From Litoditis marina (taxonomy: Eukaryota; Nematoda; Chromadorea; Rhabditida; Rhabditidae), in contig OZ038437.1 in assembly GCA_964036275.1 (NCBI GenBank), forward strand, positions 20,136,052 to 20,200,051: a stretch of DNA of 64,000 nucleotides. The letters are read 5' to 3'. The position numbers were made by a program, and so were the translations under genes. This document shows, piece after piece, positions 34,215-46,235 of the stretch (within the stretch, counting starts at the first letter, position 1; every line of letters begins with the position of its first letter). The notes below the pieces were generated by a model. It did not search any database. It had not been told where the DNA came from and saw nothing but the letters and a program-made list of their open reading frames with translations.

Positions 34215-37200
34215 TCTTTCCCTCTCTCTATGATTCCCTTCCCGTTGCAGAACAGTCGGTTCGAATGGGCGACCGTCGTCTCTCCTTCGCCTGGCTGGCC
34301 TCCGATGTTCTGGCGGATATCAAGACGAAGAAGGCCATCTCCAACGAGGAATTCGGCCACTTTGAGGCGCCCCTCATACAGGTACTTGTTTACCTTGTTT
34401 CTTTGTTGTTTGTTTACTCACTGTTTGTATCATACACCCACTGTCTTTTGTGAGCGGCCCTCCCTCCATGAGACCTGATTTTTTACAATAGGTTACCCAC
34501 CTTGTCGAAGAAACGGTGTATTTGGTCGAGACCCCATTTTTCAAAAAACCCTCTCGGGAAAAAGTCGGCTGGTGCATGGTTTGTATACATTGGGTTGGTC
34601 GAGTAGCGGGAAAAGGAAACAGGATTCCTAAAAAGTGGGGGACCAGAAAGTGTGTGAGTTCTGTTCGGTTTCACCGTTTTCTGCAAAAAGTGAACAATAT
34701 GATGTTGTGAAGGAGTGTGCAACAAAAAATGAACAATACATTTGTTTGCACTACGGTTCACAAAAAACAGAATATACAAAGTATAACTTGAACGTAAAAG
34801 TGCATAGTGGTTTCCCCTAAGAACGTTGTGAACCGTTGTGCAAACAAATGTATTGTTCATTTTTTGTTGCACACTCATTCACAACATCGTATTGTTCACT
34901 TTTTGCAGAAAACGGTGAAACCGAACAGAACTCACACACTTTCTGGTCCCCCACTTTTTACGAATTGTTCTCTTTTTGCTAGTTGTACTAGTACAACCAC
35001 TCCTAGAGTTGACTCAGAAAAACGATTTTTGAATAGTGCTGATCATCAAACATCCTGATATCTGGAAGTTCCGAGTTTTCAAACGATGTGATCCTACTTT
35101 TTTGAAATATTTTTGGCGCTAATTGACCTCTTAAATTGGCGTGACAGGCGAAACGGGTTCAAAAAACAGTTTTTTTCCGCTTCGTTTATTAAAATCTGAA
35201 TATTTTGAAAAATCTGCGTCATTACAGTACAAAGAAAATCTTTTCTCAATTGGCGCGAACGGGCGCCAGCCATCGGCGCTATATTTGGAACATGTACTCT
35301 TATTGGTAAAAAATAACTGCAATGAATGGCCTCGACCAATTAGCACAATTTCCGACTGTTTTTTGGTTCAGAAACCCTATTTTTAATTTTGGCGCCATTT
35401 GGCGGATAAAAAACCGTTTTGGCAAAGAATCTCGAAGAAATGTTGGTATTTAAGCCGTATTCGTCAACTATGTTCATAGTTCGGACATCTGTGGAACATA
35501 TCGCTCGTTACCCTACTTTCCTAGCGTTGTTCTAGTTTGGCGCCACTGGGCGCCAGCGTTTGGCGCCAAATATAAACCATGACACCAAAATTCCAGAAAA
35601 GCCTGGGATTCACTAATCTAACCTCTGTGCAAAATTTGGGAGCATTTCATCCATGAGAACACATATTTTCCAGCTTCTGGCGCCTATTGGCGCCCGCGCC
35701 ACGCGCCAAACGAAACGTGACATTACCAAACTTTGGGGGCCGAGCTAACTTTAGGGTCTACGCATGTGTGCCAAATTTCAGCCGAATCGGTCCAGTGGTT
35801 AAAAAAATAATTTTCTATGCGGACACCGGACGAGCGACGCGCTCCGCGCTCCGAGCGACGAGGGACGAGGGACAACGGAAATTTTCATAACGACACAACA
35901 GCATAACTTTTTTCAACCTTGACCGATTTTTCTAATTTTTCCACACAACATGTATTGAATAGATATCTAGCTCTCTCTCTCTTTTTAAATTTCGAAAAAA
36001 ATGTTTTATTCGAAGACTTTTGTGGTTTGAAAGGCAAAAATGGGTGCGCAATGGCCAAACCAAACACAACTCTCACTTCGCGCTGCGCGCGATACCTTTT
36101 CGCCAATAAGTCGTGAATCTTCACGGACAATGATCGAAAAACAGATAGCTCATCTGTGACATAGTCACCGCTCACTGGTGTGCGGTGTTTCTCGGCAGCT
36201 CAACGGAATTCACAACAAAATCACGTGTTTTATCTGTGTAACGTTCAAGTTTAATTCCAATGAATAGGTGTAAGTACAAGGGACATATCAGGAAAGTGTA
36301 TAGCTTCTCATGCTTGAACACTTTTTCTGTAACAACATTCTGATCGTCTTATGGCAGGATGAAAGCTACATGGTTTGGAATGATTAAAAATTGATGGCCG
36401 CAAATGTTTTATGAAATAAATGCTCTAAAACTAGTATCGATTTTCTAGGTCATGAAAGGTCACGTGCAGGAGTATCTGGCCAACTACTCGGAGAGAAAGG
36501 AGATGATCAAGCTGCGAATGTACCAGGATGACATTATTCTCAAGTACTGTACCAAGTATCGAGGTGAGAGATGTTATAGTCTTTTCCATTTCTACATGGA
36601 CTTGACGTGTCAAAAAAGTGGTCCTGCGTGTTAACATTGAATGTCATAACTGGTGTACAACCACGCACCAGCGTACTTCAGTAAATGACTACACCAGGTT
36701 TCCTACTGTCGTATGTTTGGTTGTTTTGCCGATTGTAGAAAACATCTGACAAAATTCGGCAAACTTGTGGTATACTGTACTGGACGCTCGTTTGATGTCG
36801 CCTATGCAACTATAGTGATTTGCAGACTCGCGCGAGTAGGTGTCTAACGGATACGCATAGACTCCAGTCACTAAGTTTACAATACTACGGTACTAGACAT
36901 TTCTTTGATATTGATTATATTGGGTGTTGCAGACCTCGGCGAATGGTTAGGTTACGTATGCTATCAAGTCATTAAGAAAGCGGTATACGGTACTGCACAT
37001 TGATTTGATGTGGACTATCCACCTTCGGTTGCAGACCTATCGCATCATACCCATAATGTTTAGTCATTCGAAAAGCGTTATACTGTACTAGACGTTCCTT
37101 TGACATTGACTATAACTGCAGACCTCGGCGACCTGCTGTTCATTGTGTGCGAGTGGGCGGATCGCCTGGGGCTGCTGCAGAAGTCCTTCCAACTGATGCA

Positions 37201-40141
37201 CATGTGCTATCTGGTCATCCTGTTCGCCGTCAACCATTTCGTCGACAACGCCAACGCCTTTGGGGGAGTCACCAGGAAGTACATGGACAAGGTGGGGGGC
37301 TATAGTATAGGGGAGAGGGAAGAAGAGAGAGAGAGGGAGAGAGAGAGAGAGAGAGGTTGAAGAAGGAGAGGAAAGAGGGAGGGAGGTAGGCGCTGTCTTA
37401 TTTTTGATTTCGGTGTTTTTCGGCAGCGTTCTTGTTCTGACACCTCATGATCAAACTACGCCTGATCTCAGGTGGTATTTGTCATCAAACTACAACTCAA
37501 TGAGTGACTTTTGACTCAATGAGCAACAACTGATCTGAGATCTGAGGTGGTGTTTGTGGAGGAGAACAACAACTGAGACTAGTGATTCTCTGTTGTCTCC
37601 AGGTGGACCCGACGGTCGATGTGTCTGAGTTGGAGGCGGAGGTCACGTCCCTGGATCGACCCTACGAGATGCTCATCTCATTCTTCGGCTTCATGGTAAT
37701 TGATGAAGTCAGAGGGAGAATCGGACGAAATTTTCAGATTAGTCTGGAAAATTCACTTAGATTACGAACATTTACAAAGACTTCTTTACTACGAAATCTG
37801 ACGTGTTTGGCCGTTTTTGAACGGGAAGGTTGGGGTGTTTGAATCGAAAAAGCGAAGTAGATACTTCAATTATCACGTTGGGTGAACCGAGACTGACATC
37901 TGAGTTATTCCGAACCAACTTCATTATTTGCTTTGTTTCGGCCGTGTGTTGAGAGAGTTATGAACGAATACTACATTTTGCCGGCTCAACTCATTTTCGT
38001 TGTGGAGTGGTTGTATCACGAAGCCATTTATCCGACGACAAACCACTAAAAACGCGAGTAGAAATGCATTTTATTTCGTTTTCACCAAATTACTAGACCT
38101 CGTTGTGTTTGCAGGCGTTGCGTCGTTTCCGTAAGCTGAAGTTTCTGTCTTTCACCCCAATTGGACTGCGATCGGTATTCCTCAGAGGAGAATGGGTCGA
38201 ACTACACAAGGTGGGCAGCACAAACATCATTTGGTTCTGGCATTGATATTCTAAAAAGTGGCTCATGCATTGTACGCTCCTTTCGCTTGCAATTTCAGTT
38301 TCATGAGAAATATAGTTACTGATTTGACTTTATGGAGTTCGAGATTTGTGTTCATATATTGAGCCCCGTTTCGAAACAAACTATGAGAGATTATTGATTA
38401 GTTTCTGGTGCTTATAGGATATATTAGAGCGAAACGTAGCTCGGAAGAACACTCACTATAGCTATTTTCGAAGATTTTAGAGTGTTTTTCTTGTTGTTAG
38501 ATTGGATACTGTAATCGTGTTTTGCTCGGTAGTTCAGTGTAGAAACTATGTATATCGACTATCCACTTCATTTGATGACGTCATATGTTGTAGGCATCGG
38601 TGAAGACGTTCTACAACCTCGTGTTCTCTATGAGATTCGATGACCTTCCCGTGACCTACACTGTTCCCTCCCACGCAATCTCCGACAGGGAAATGGAGCC
38701 ATTCATCATAGAATTGCCACGTGGGTTATAGTCTTTGTCTTTTTTTGCGTGAAGTCGGTATAGTTTGTGCAGTTTGTAGTTGTGTGGTCCCAATAATACA
38801 AGGTCTACCAACGCGTTCTGTAAAAAGCGTATTTGTTGCGGTTCGTCCAACATCCAACTACAGAACCTAAAAAGTTTGTCGAACAGAAATTTTCAACAAC
38901 AGCACCTAGGTTTTTGCTCGCGTTTTCTGTGCAGTGAAATTGAGCAGACATAGCACATTCATAGTTTCGGAGTACTTGGGAAACGTCACGAAAAATTTAT
39001 TTAACAGCCAACTGACTGGAGTTTTTTTCAAAGTGCCTTCGGTTGATCTCTGACCTTTGTTGTTTGTTCCAGTGAAAAAGGAGTCGGGCGAGGAATGGGA
39101 TCTGAAGATGGTGGAGAATTGTCTGATGAAGGCCACCAAGGTGACCGAAGTCAAGCTGAGAAGAGTTCCACGGAAACCCGGTACGTTACGGTTACCAGAT
39201 TACACCGATTGGTTAGGGTACGTTAGTTCGGTTAAGGTACGGTGTAATGGTGCCGATTGTTTCGTTTCGGTAGTACTGTACCGATTGGTTAGGGTACGGT
39301 AGTCTAGGGCACTGGTTTAATGGACCTTTCTTACTGGAGAGAAAGATGAGGTAAGAAAGGTATATAATGGGTGGAGGATTACTTGTGCGTAATTTACACT
39401 GAATGGATCACTTTTTTGGGATACACATACAGCAAGAAAGATAAAGTATGCATGCACCCGACTTTGTATGTCAGCCGTACACCACTTCACAATTTTCCCG
39501 ACCATTTGGTCAACTCAACTATAATATACTGTTAGTCAATTGCAGAGTCACGTGCGTGAAACATGTTAAAAACAGCAGAAGTTAGAAACGTGCAATGACA
39601 AAGTGCACGATGCCTCATTAGAATGCTAACTTTACGTGACCATTCAATTTACTACTAGTATAATGCGCTTTCCTCGATTGCAGGCCACGTGACAGTCGTG
39701 TGTCGCGGTCCGCTCTCGGCCTGTCACAAACTGAGACATCTGGTGGCAGTTCAACTGAATCCTCACAGCACACCCACGGTTAGTAGATTCTTCAATTATA
39801 GTAGTCGTCACACTTTTCTGTGGACCTCTTCAGTAGAAATATGGAGCTTTTAGACGGATTCGACTTGTTTTACTAGTCGAAACCAAAAAGGAGTATGAAT
39901 GTGATGTAAGCACTGAACGTTTAACTTTTGCACGAACAGAACTTTTTCGGTAAACCTGACTGCTTCAAAAGATGAGTGATACATAGTAATGTCCTAAATA
40001 TCAGTAAATATTATAACTGAATAGTGTAATTATTGATTTCAGGCGAAGGAGTTGTCCGACCAATTGGCTCAGTTCACCATCGACAACATTATGAGGGAGT
40101 ACAACGACGCCGATCATTGGGAAATGAAGTCAGAGCTGTAG
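33581..40141 (+). CDS. Ten-exon gene of unknown function (N-terminus not found)
   Basis: Exons 33581-33719, 34251-34381, 36449-36563, 37122-37291, 37603-37695, 38115-38210, 38594-38720, 39073-39180, 39684-39778 and 40043-40141 join in frame without stops: 1173 nt, 390 residues plus stop. All use GT/AG sites. Base use is clearly GC-richer than the introns. The protein is soluble and mixed, with one hydrophobic helix-like stretch (residues ~160-180, SFQLMHMCYLVILFAVNHF), a basic patch (LRRFRKLKFL) and no motif I recognise. Exon 1 begins in phase 0 after an acceptor, so an upstream exon with the start codon is missing. Intron 2 holds the composite foldback element. Several acceptors have degenerate upstream copies. 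Function unknown. Confidence 0.82.
33728..34240 (+). repeat. CT-rich microsatellite tracts in intron 1
   Basis: (CT)n tracts at 33730-33830 and 34050-34235 in the first intron of the ten-exon gene. A degenerate copy of the start of exon 2 (CAGAACAGTCGGTCCGAAT) lies between tracts at 34131. The Leu-Ser and Glu-Arg frames across the tracts are artefacts. Confidence 0.9.
34629..36095 (+). mobile_element. Composite element: foldback plus GGCGCC array, intronic copy
   Basis: Foldback 34629-34970 (ends AAAAAGTGGGGGA and mirror) is followed by five GGCGCC-motif monomers near 35110, 35250, 35387, 35535 and 35675 (spacing 137-148). A conserved tail follows with GACGAGGGACGAGGGACAAC and a GCGCTGCGCGCGAT end. 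The right end (AACCAAACACAACTCTCAC) is an inverted match to the left (GTGTGAGTTCTGTTCGGTT). This older copy, in an unrelated gene intron, helps set the boundaries of the element seen in the repeat units. No coding capacity. Confidence 0.75.
36776..37135 (+). repeat. ~100 bp tandem repeat that includes the exon 4 splice acceptor
   Basis: Four degenerate monomers each run TACT...GAC(G/A)(C/T)T...TTTGA..T.GACTAT...GCAGAC(CTCGGCG). The acceptor AGs fall at 36825, 36932, 37034 and 37121, and only the last opens the real exon 4. Confidence 0.75.
37315..37385 (+). repeat. (GA)n microsatellite
   Basis: Imperfect GA/GGGA tract in the intron after exon 4 of the ten-exon gene. Confidence 0.9.
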
Positions 40142-41815
40142 AGAAGATACGTATCGATCGATTTCCGGTGGGTACCAATTATTCTACTGTTATCTATATT
40201 GAGACTGGTTAATAGACGAATACAAGCGTTTGATATGAGTTTCTTTATTATATTGGCGTTTTTGCGTGTGTTTGTGTGTGGCTCGTTTTTAGAGTGAAGT
40301 GTGTAGTTGATAAATTAAGGAGCTGTAGAGAAGATTCGTATCGATTGATTGGTGGGTATCACTTATTTTGATACTATGTTTGAGAGAAAGGATTGAGTTT
40401 GGATAGTAAAGATGTTCGGTTATTGAGACTCGACTGTGGAATTTGTGTTCTGTAGTTGCATTTTGGCATGTAAGAATAGACGTTTAATTTGTCTCAGTTC
40501 GAGGTGACTATACGATTCTTCTTGTGTCGAGTTTATGTCAGTCAAACTGTCAAACGCAACACTCAAACTAGAGTAGGGGAGCTGTAAACGGTCTTAGTTT
40601 ATTAGTACTTTCTTATTTCATCTCTATTTTTCAGTTTTCGTCAGGCGAGGTCGCATGTTTTCATCATTGCATAGTGCACTGTTTGTTTATCCCGGTTGGA
40701 GTTTTGTTAGCAGTTGTATATTTAATTTTGTTTTCTTTCAGTGCTCATCTCATTTTACATGTATCGCACTGGTCTCAAAGTTATCTCTGCCCGTCTAATC
40801 TCTCCACCTCTATGTATCTCTCGTCATTTTTCTGATGCGTGTACTTTGTACTTTGCTCTCATATAACCGGTTCAAAATAGATCTGTTCTCTTTTTGACTC
40901 AGTAGTTACATGTAATGTTTAATTTGGTTCGAACCAGCTAGTTTGTTTTTATGTTTCTCTAGTATTTTCACTAGCATTTGGTTCGAACCGAATTTGAGCT
41001 CTCATTTCTCTTTTATTTCTCAAAGCCCTATTATCACTAGACATTTTAGTTTTGTAATATTTATGTAAAGTGACTTTCTGATGTTTTCTTCACAGTTTTT
41101 CTCGGATTTTCAAGATTAGTATATTTTCGGCAATAATTCCCGGTTATCTGAACGGTTTTTAGTTTTTGCAATATTTGTTTTTTAGAAAATGTTTTTGTTA
41201 GCTCATAAAGTGCATTTATCTGTTTTCGTGGTCTTTTTCAATTGTTGTTCTGTGTTTTGAATTTTATTGATCAGATTGGGATAGAGTTAGCTTTTGTGTA
41301 TTTGGCTGTATAAAGTGCTTGCTGTAATAAATTTTGGTACTGCCAAAGACTTTGTATTTCAATGGTTCCCAGAAAATAGTTGGGTTTTAGGTAAATTTGT
41401 TCAAGATAGGGTTTTTGGTAAGTTTATCAATAGATCAATAGTTATGTACGAAATAAGGAACTTACATGCGAGGTTACAAACAGATTTACCGTCTTTGTTC
41501 TCACTTTAACAATGAACGTCAGTCGCAATTCAAACAATTGTCAAGTAAATCCACAAATCTAACCTCTGGATTTGACCTACATTTATTGTTTTTCTATATT
41601 ATCTCTATGTTCCCTCTCTCTCTCTCTCTCTCTTCTCTCTCTTTGTATACCCTTCCTTTCACACTTTCCCCACCCCATATTATTCTGTCAATAAACAGTT
41701 TCCTTCCATTTTCCCAATGGTCACCTCTTACAATAGACCGCGTACGTTGCCTTACCCATTCCTCTTTCAAAACCACTACAATTCGGTGTATGTTTCTGTG
41801 TTTTTAGTTTGATCC
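40142..41815. other. 3' flank of the ten-exon gene
   Basis: AT-rich UTR-like sequence. A near-copy of the stop-codon region (GAGCTGTAGAGAAGAT.CGTA) recurs at about 40319-40365. A short CT tract lies at 41612-41645. A palindromic GGTTCGAACC word occurs at 40926 and 40979. No gene seen. Confidence 0.5.
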
Positions 41816-41819
41816 CGTT

Positions 41820-42100
41820 GTTTTTTGGGCAAATTTCTTCCCGAACCGAGTCTTTCCGAACCAAATTCGAACCACTTTTTCCCGAAACAGTTGGTTCGGT
41901 AAAAATCGAACCACTCGGGTACTCGAGTCGATAGGAAACCGAACCAAATTCTAACAAACGTCACGTAGACGACCAACATTCATTAGTTGCATTGGTTCGG
42001 TTCCACCTTTGTCAGCCTGAGTTTGGTTCGGTATTGAAACGAACCACCTGGTTCGAGAAGAGTCGGTTCGGGAAGAAATTTCCCTGTTTTTTGGTCGAAC
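41820..42100. repeat. Foldback element rich in GGTTCGG/CCGAACC
   Basis: GGGCAAATTTCTTCCCGAACC at the left mirrors GGTTCGGGAAGAAATTTCCC at the right, with further GGTTCGG and CCGAACC words alternating within. About 280 bp hairpin, non-coding. Apparent ORFs on the minus strand are translations of the hairpin. Confidence 0.8.
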
Positions 42101-42418
42101 TTTGTGATATGAGCAATGTGTAGATGAAGCCATGAAGCTACAACGAAGATTGGCTCACTTCTCTGCAGTTCTCATGTAATAAAACAAAGACAAAACTCAT
42201 AAAAACGACATTGTTTTGTCTATCTTCTACAATATAATTTCGCCACAATACTAAATATATTTACGGGTAACCACAACTCTTTCCGTAGCTACATAGGAAA
42301 TGTTTTACTATCGGTAGTTCGGTAAGCTACTAGTAAATCATAATTCAGAAGTGAATTACTATCGGTTTAGTAGCTAAACTGGGATATGTTACTGATTAAC
42401 TAGTAAAAGTCTTTCCAG

Positions 42419-43801
42419 TTTCTCTGCCCGTCTGCGCCCTCCTCCTCCTAATGCTGATTCCCTCTTTTTTCGCCAATTGCGTGAATTCGAAACAGCAAAC
42501 ATGGTGCGGATGTGGCAATGGGAAATCGGCTCTCGGACGTGAGTCAACTTTTTATGAACGTGAAAACACGTGAATATAGGAGAATCACGTTTTGTCACGC
42601 TATATCCTGCTGAATTAGTTTTTCTGAAGTTTGTGGTAAGAAAAAAACTTACAACAAGAAAAGTCCAATCTTTCAGTCGATTTTGGGTTTTGAGTGTAGA
42701 CAAACATATTCTGCTCCACGCACTTATAACTTTTTGAAACTCGCAAGTATGAGGTGTTGAAACGTTCAGAGCATTTTCAACATTTGAAAATTTTCGGAAA
42801 CTTTCCGACTTTGAAATTCTGTTCTTCACCCACATTAGTACAAATTATCGAAAGTGTCTTTCACAAAAGTCAAGTTGTTAATTGAGTCATGTTGGTTATG
42901 TATTTGAATATTCGACATCTTACTGTAGAGGGGGACATAGAGGTGAATTCTCCCATTACAGCATGTATCGGAGGCGAGTGTCCCGATGGATATACCTGCG
43001 TATGTGACTATTGCTGTGAGTTTCCCATGCATTATATGGATATTGATTGTTCTCTCTTATCCTGTCTCATTGAAATGCGATCTCACCATAGGTGAAAAGT
43101 CACGGGCCTAAAAGGTTCCTTTTAGGCCCGCGATTTTCGTAGCCGAAATCACCCTATTAGGGCCTACTAGGGGCGCTTAGGGTAACATTTTTCGTCTGGA
43201 ATACTGGATTAAATATGTTTGTCTTGCTCATCCTTGTGTATATACTCTAGAAATGTGACAAAACATAGATTAGTGCAACACCAATGCAATCAAAATCAAA
43301 AACAATGAAAAAAGCTAGGTCGATATCGGAATCGCGGCCCTTTTAGGGCCTTTTGGGCCCGCGTCTGCGAAATCATCCGAAATTCCCCTTTTAGGGCCTA
43401 ACTGTCCCTTGACTGTTCACCTGAGAATGACTGAGTAACAAATTGAGTAACGCTTCACGAAGTATTTTCAACAATGAGCTGAGTAGGTTTCATGATACTT
43501 ATTCCATAATTTTCATGAAAAATAGGCCTTCAATGAGTACTACTAGTCTTCTACAGAGAATCAAGTCAAAAGTTGAGACAATAGCTAAAGCAAAAGTGTG
43601 AATTTTTTTTACAAATTAGATACAACGCGTTTTGAGAGAGTGCATACGTGAAATCTTTCAGGCGAAGGCTGTTTCGACGACTGTTACGACTGTGCCCTTT
43701 TCGCCCAATATTGCGACACAACCAACTACTGCGAGTTGCGACAAAAGTGCAAAAGAACATGTGGTCTGTGTAGAGACGCCAACACCGATGATGATATCTA
43801 G
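42419..43801 (+). CDS. Secreted cysteine-rich protein with CPxGY-type motif and ShKT domain
   Basis: Exons 42419-42538, 42929-43015 and 43662-43801 join in frame to TAG. The first exon encodes a hydrophobic leader (LPVCALLLLMLIPSFFANC) followed by WCGCGNGKSALG. The second has CIGGECPDGYTCVCDYC, a short cysteine module frequent in nematode secreted proteins. The third has six spaced cysteines in the pattern of a ShKT domain (CFDDCYDC, YCDTTNYC, CKRTCGLC) and an acidic tail. ShKT proteins in nematodes are secreted and often involved in cuticle, protease or immune functions; this role is not shown here. The first exon may be preceded by another, or be trans-spliced with Met at LMLIPS. A duplicated polyadenylation-like GGTTAATAAAG follows at about 43820 and 43963. 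Confidence 0.78.
43090..43420. repeat. Intronic GGGCCTAAAAGG repeats
   Basis: Inside the second intron of the ShKT gene, GGGCCTAAAAGG/CCTTTTAGGGCC words recur in both orientations, including the palindrome CCTAAAAGGTTCCTTTTAGG near 43107. Likely a degenerate inverted-repeat element. Confidence 0.55.
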
Positions 43802-44276
43802 AAGGAATTTACAATTTTTCGGTTAATAAAGTTTGTGTTCACAAAAACCTTTTAATTTACTTTTCACAAAATGGTTTTGGTATAAAGTGTTCTAAAACGC
43901 ACTGGAATGAAGTTATGTCGACAGAAGAATGCAACAGATTTCGAAGGAATCTAAAATTGTTTGGTTAATAAAGTTTATATTTTTGGAATCATTGTGTCAA
44001 TTCTTTGGTCAGTAAAACATAAAATATAATGGTCAGTAAAACATAAAAGATAAAATCCATAATATGGTCATGTAAAACGTGAGGGCGGCGTTAGAGAGTG
44101 TGCACGTTTCCCTGTTATTGTAGTTATAACGTTCAATTTCCTTCTTAGTAAATTTTTTCAAATATTTTCAAGTTCATTCTAAATTTCAAAACTTCGATTG
44201 AACAGTCAATAAACTCTAATACTTTTTCAATATTTTTAAAAGAACAATAAATTGATAAATCAGTCAATAAACATAC

Positions 44277-44437
44277 TGTATTCGTTGTTCTTTGCGATGA
44301 GTACATTGAGAAGGGAAGTGAGGAACATGGATGCCATATTGACGAGGTTGAGGTTCAAGAGAAGGAAGAGGTGGTACTCCCCCGAAAGGAGCTGCACCAT
44401 CCGGAAGAAGCCGCACGAACAGAAACCCAGCAGGGAC
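44277..44437 (-). pseudogene. SLC17-type transporter exon fragment, copy 3
   Basis: Single exon fragment (SSLLGFCSCGFFRM... to NNEY) with an intact frame and GTATGTT donor. It lacks the beginning of the exon at the same breakpoint as copy 1, and there is no last exon: the ShKT gene lies downstream instead. The long plus-strand frame over this stretch is its antisense. Confidence 0.7.
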
Positions 44438-44529
44438 GACGATTTTGTGCTTTTCCGGCTGATAGGACATTTTTGCGTCTGTTCAATTCATATTGCAATG
44501 TGTTACTATATTCAAATTAATCGTTTTAG

Positions 44530-45443
44530 ACCGTCCGCGGAGCCCCTGCAGCTGCAGCTAACAGAGCTGAAACATGAGCTGAAGGAGTCTCAGAAGGAGA
44601 AGAATGTTCTACAGGAGAAGTTGGAGGCTGGTCAGGTGGAGAAGCATGCACTTCGATTCACATCCACACAGAGCTCAGTGACTCTGGAGTGAGTTTTTTT
44701 TTTATTTTTCTACTACGAATATTGAGTTCTCTTCAGCTACTGTTGTATTCAGTTTTATTCAGCTGTTTTCTCGCCGTTTCCGAACGCTACTAAAATATTG
44801 CGGGATTCCCCACAAACAATAGACGAATTCGTTGTTCATACATTTTTTCAGCTTGGCTATCAATATGAGACTTCGCGGTGTGTGCTTCATTATTTGCGCT
44901 TTCAGGTCGCTCAAATTGCATGCGGCTGAGGTAGAGCGTCGACTCCTAGCCAGTCAATCTAAAAATCATCAGCTGAAAATGAAGATCCGTAGCTCGGAAA
45001 AAGGCAATTTGAAAATGCCTCCTGTCAAACGATACGTTGAGTTTACTATTGGAGCCATCTTTGTGGAATTTCTTCCCTGGCCAGTTAGTTGGGTGAAAAC
45101 CGAACAAAACCATTCTAGCATTAACTACTCTGATTGGTTCGGCTTCATCTCGGTTTGTAGAGTTTTTGATAGGTATTTGGTGAGTGGAGTCCGGAACCGA
45201 GACCAAACTCTTTTCATCTAGCATCACAGGAACTCAATTTCGTAGTATTATAGGTCTGTGCTGTCTATGCCGAAGCCACCTTTGGTAATGCCGATTCCTA
45301 CTATGACAATGGCGAAGTCTGGTCCTGAACTGCCGAACATTGTGACTAGCTCTGAACCCTCGAAGATGATGATGCCTCCTATGAAACCCGAAAAATCGAT
45401 GAATCCGCTCTCGTTTTTCAACTTTGGGCTCCTTAAAAGGTGA
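44530..45443 (+). pseudogene. Coiled-coil protein gene fragment, copy 3
   Basis: Exon 44530-44688 (heptad-rich, LQLQLTELKHELKESQKEKN) joins in frame to an exon from 44906 (SLKLHAAEVERRLLASQ..., then VKTEQNHSS to about 45179). A Met/Pro-rich exon (about 45252-45440, PKPPLVMPIPTMTMAKSG) ends at a GTGAGTT donor. The best-preserved copy of this fragment, with no start codon and no terminal exon, and the last junction does not hold phase, so I treat it as non-functional. No family recognised. Confidence 0.55.
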
Positions 45444-45499
45444 GTTAGATACTTACGTTTTCAGTTTCATATTTACGTTATATAGACGCCGACTTCCCC

Positions 45500-46235
45500 T
45501 CCGATAGAGAATACATGTTTGAGTTATTCTGCTTACTTTGCAAATTCCATTTCACTCCCAGTTACAAAATAGCCACCCAACTTTTTCGTAACATAAAACT
45601 ACCTTATTTTGGAACTATCTCTGATAAAATGAACTATAACAAAATATATAATAGTAGAAACGCAATAAATATTCTTAATAACTCCAAAAAAAGATCCCAG
45701 TTGCAAATATGTACCCTATAGGCCAATTATCAAGTTGAATCCAACTTGTTCTACTAGAATTTTCAATTATAATGAACTACTGAAGAATGTCTCTAATAAA
45801 GATATAGTTAAAATAATTGAGTATGATTGTTGTTGTAACGAACACCGTCAGTTTAAGGATCCTCACCATGATCACATAGTTACGGGCGACTTAAATATTG
45901 TTGAAAATATCAACCTAAGAACTATAATGCAAAAAGGTACTAAGTTTTGAACCATCCCCATAATCGATAAACAGATGATAGCTGACAGTTTTGAAGAAAG
46001 TTTTCACACGGTTATTTATTCTTTCAAAGCTAATTATACGATTAAACGCAATTTTGATGATTCTCTTTTCAAAACATTCAGAGATAAATACATTCGTTGG
46101 TCCCTATTTCAATGAGAAACGTTACCAACCTCTAATTCAAATCGATGAAGCAATTATTGATTTACAGAGTAGCTTTGTCATTTGTCCTCTAGATAAAGCC
46201 TCCAATAACTATGGTATACTACTTTTCACCTATGT
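45500..46235 (+). pseudogene. Fused LINE tail / Penelope fragment, copy 3
   Basis: The LINE tail frame (MFELFCLLCKFHFTPS... NYNKIYNS) ends at about 45655. The Penelope pre-RT frame follows at once (LNPTCSTRIFNY..., DHIVTGD, FVICPLDKASNNY). In copies 1, 2 and 4 these are separated by ~1.9 kb containing the foldback and array. Both parts are dead. Confidence 0.65.

Noticed and set aside
44252..44530. Plus-strand frame beginning MSTLRREVRNMDAIL, fused to the coiled-coil exon
   Set aside because: Antisense of an SLC17 exon. The minus strand has the conserved membrane segments, the splice donor and the homologous next exon in other copies.
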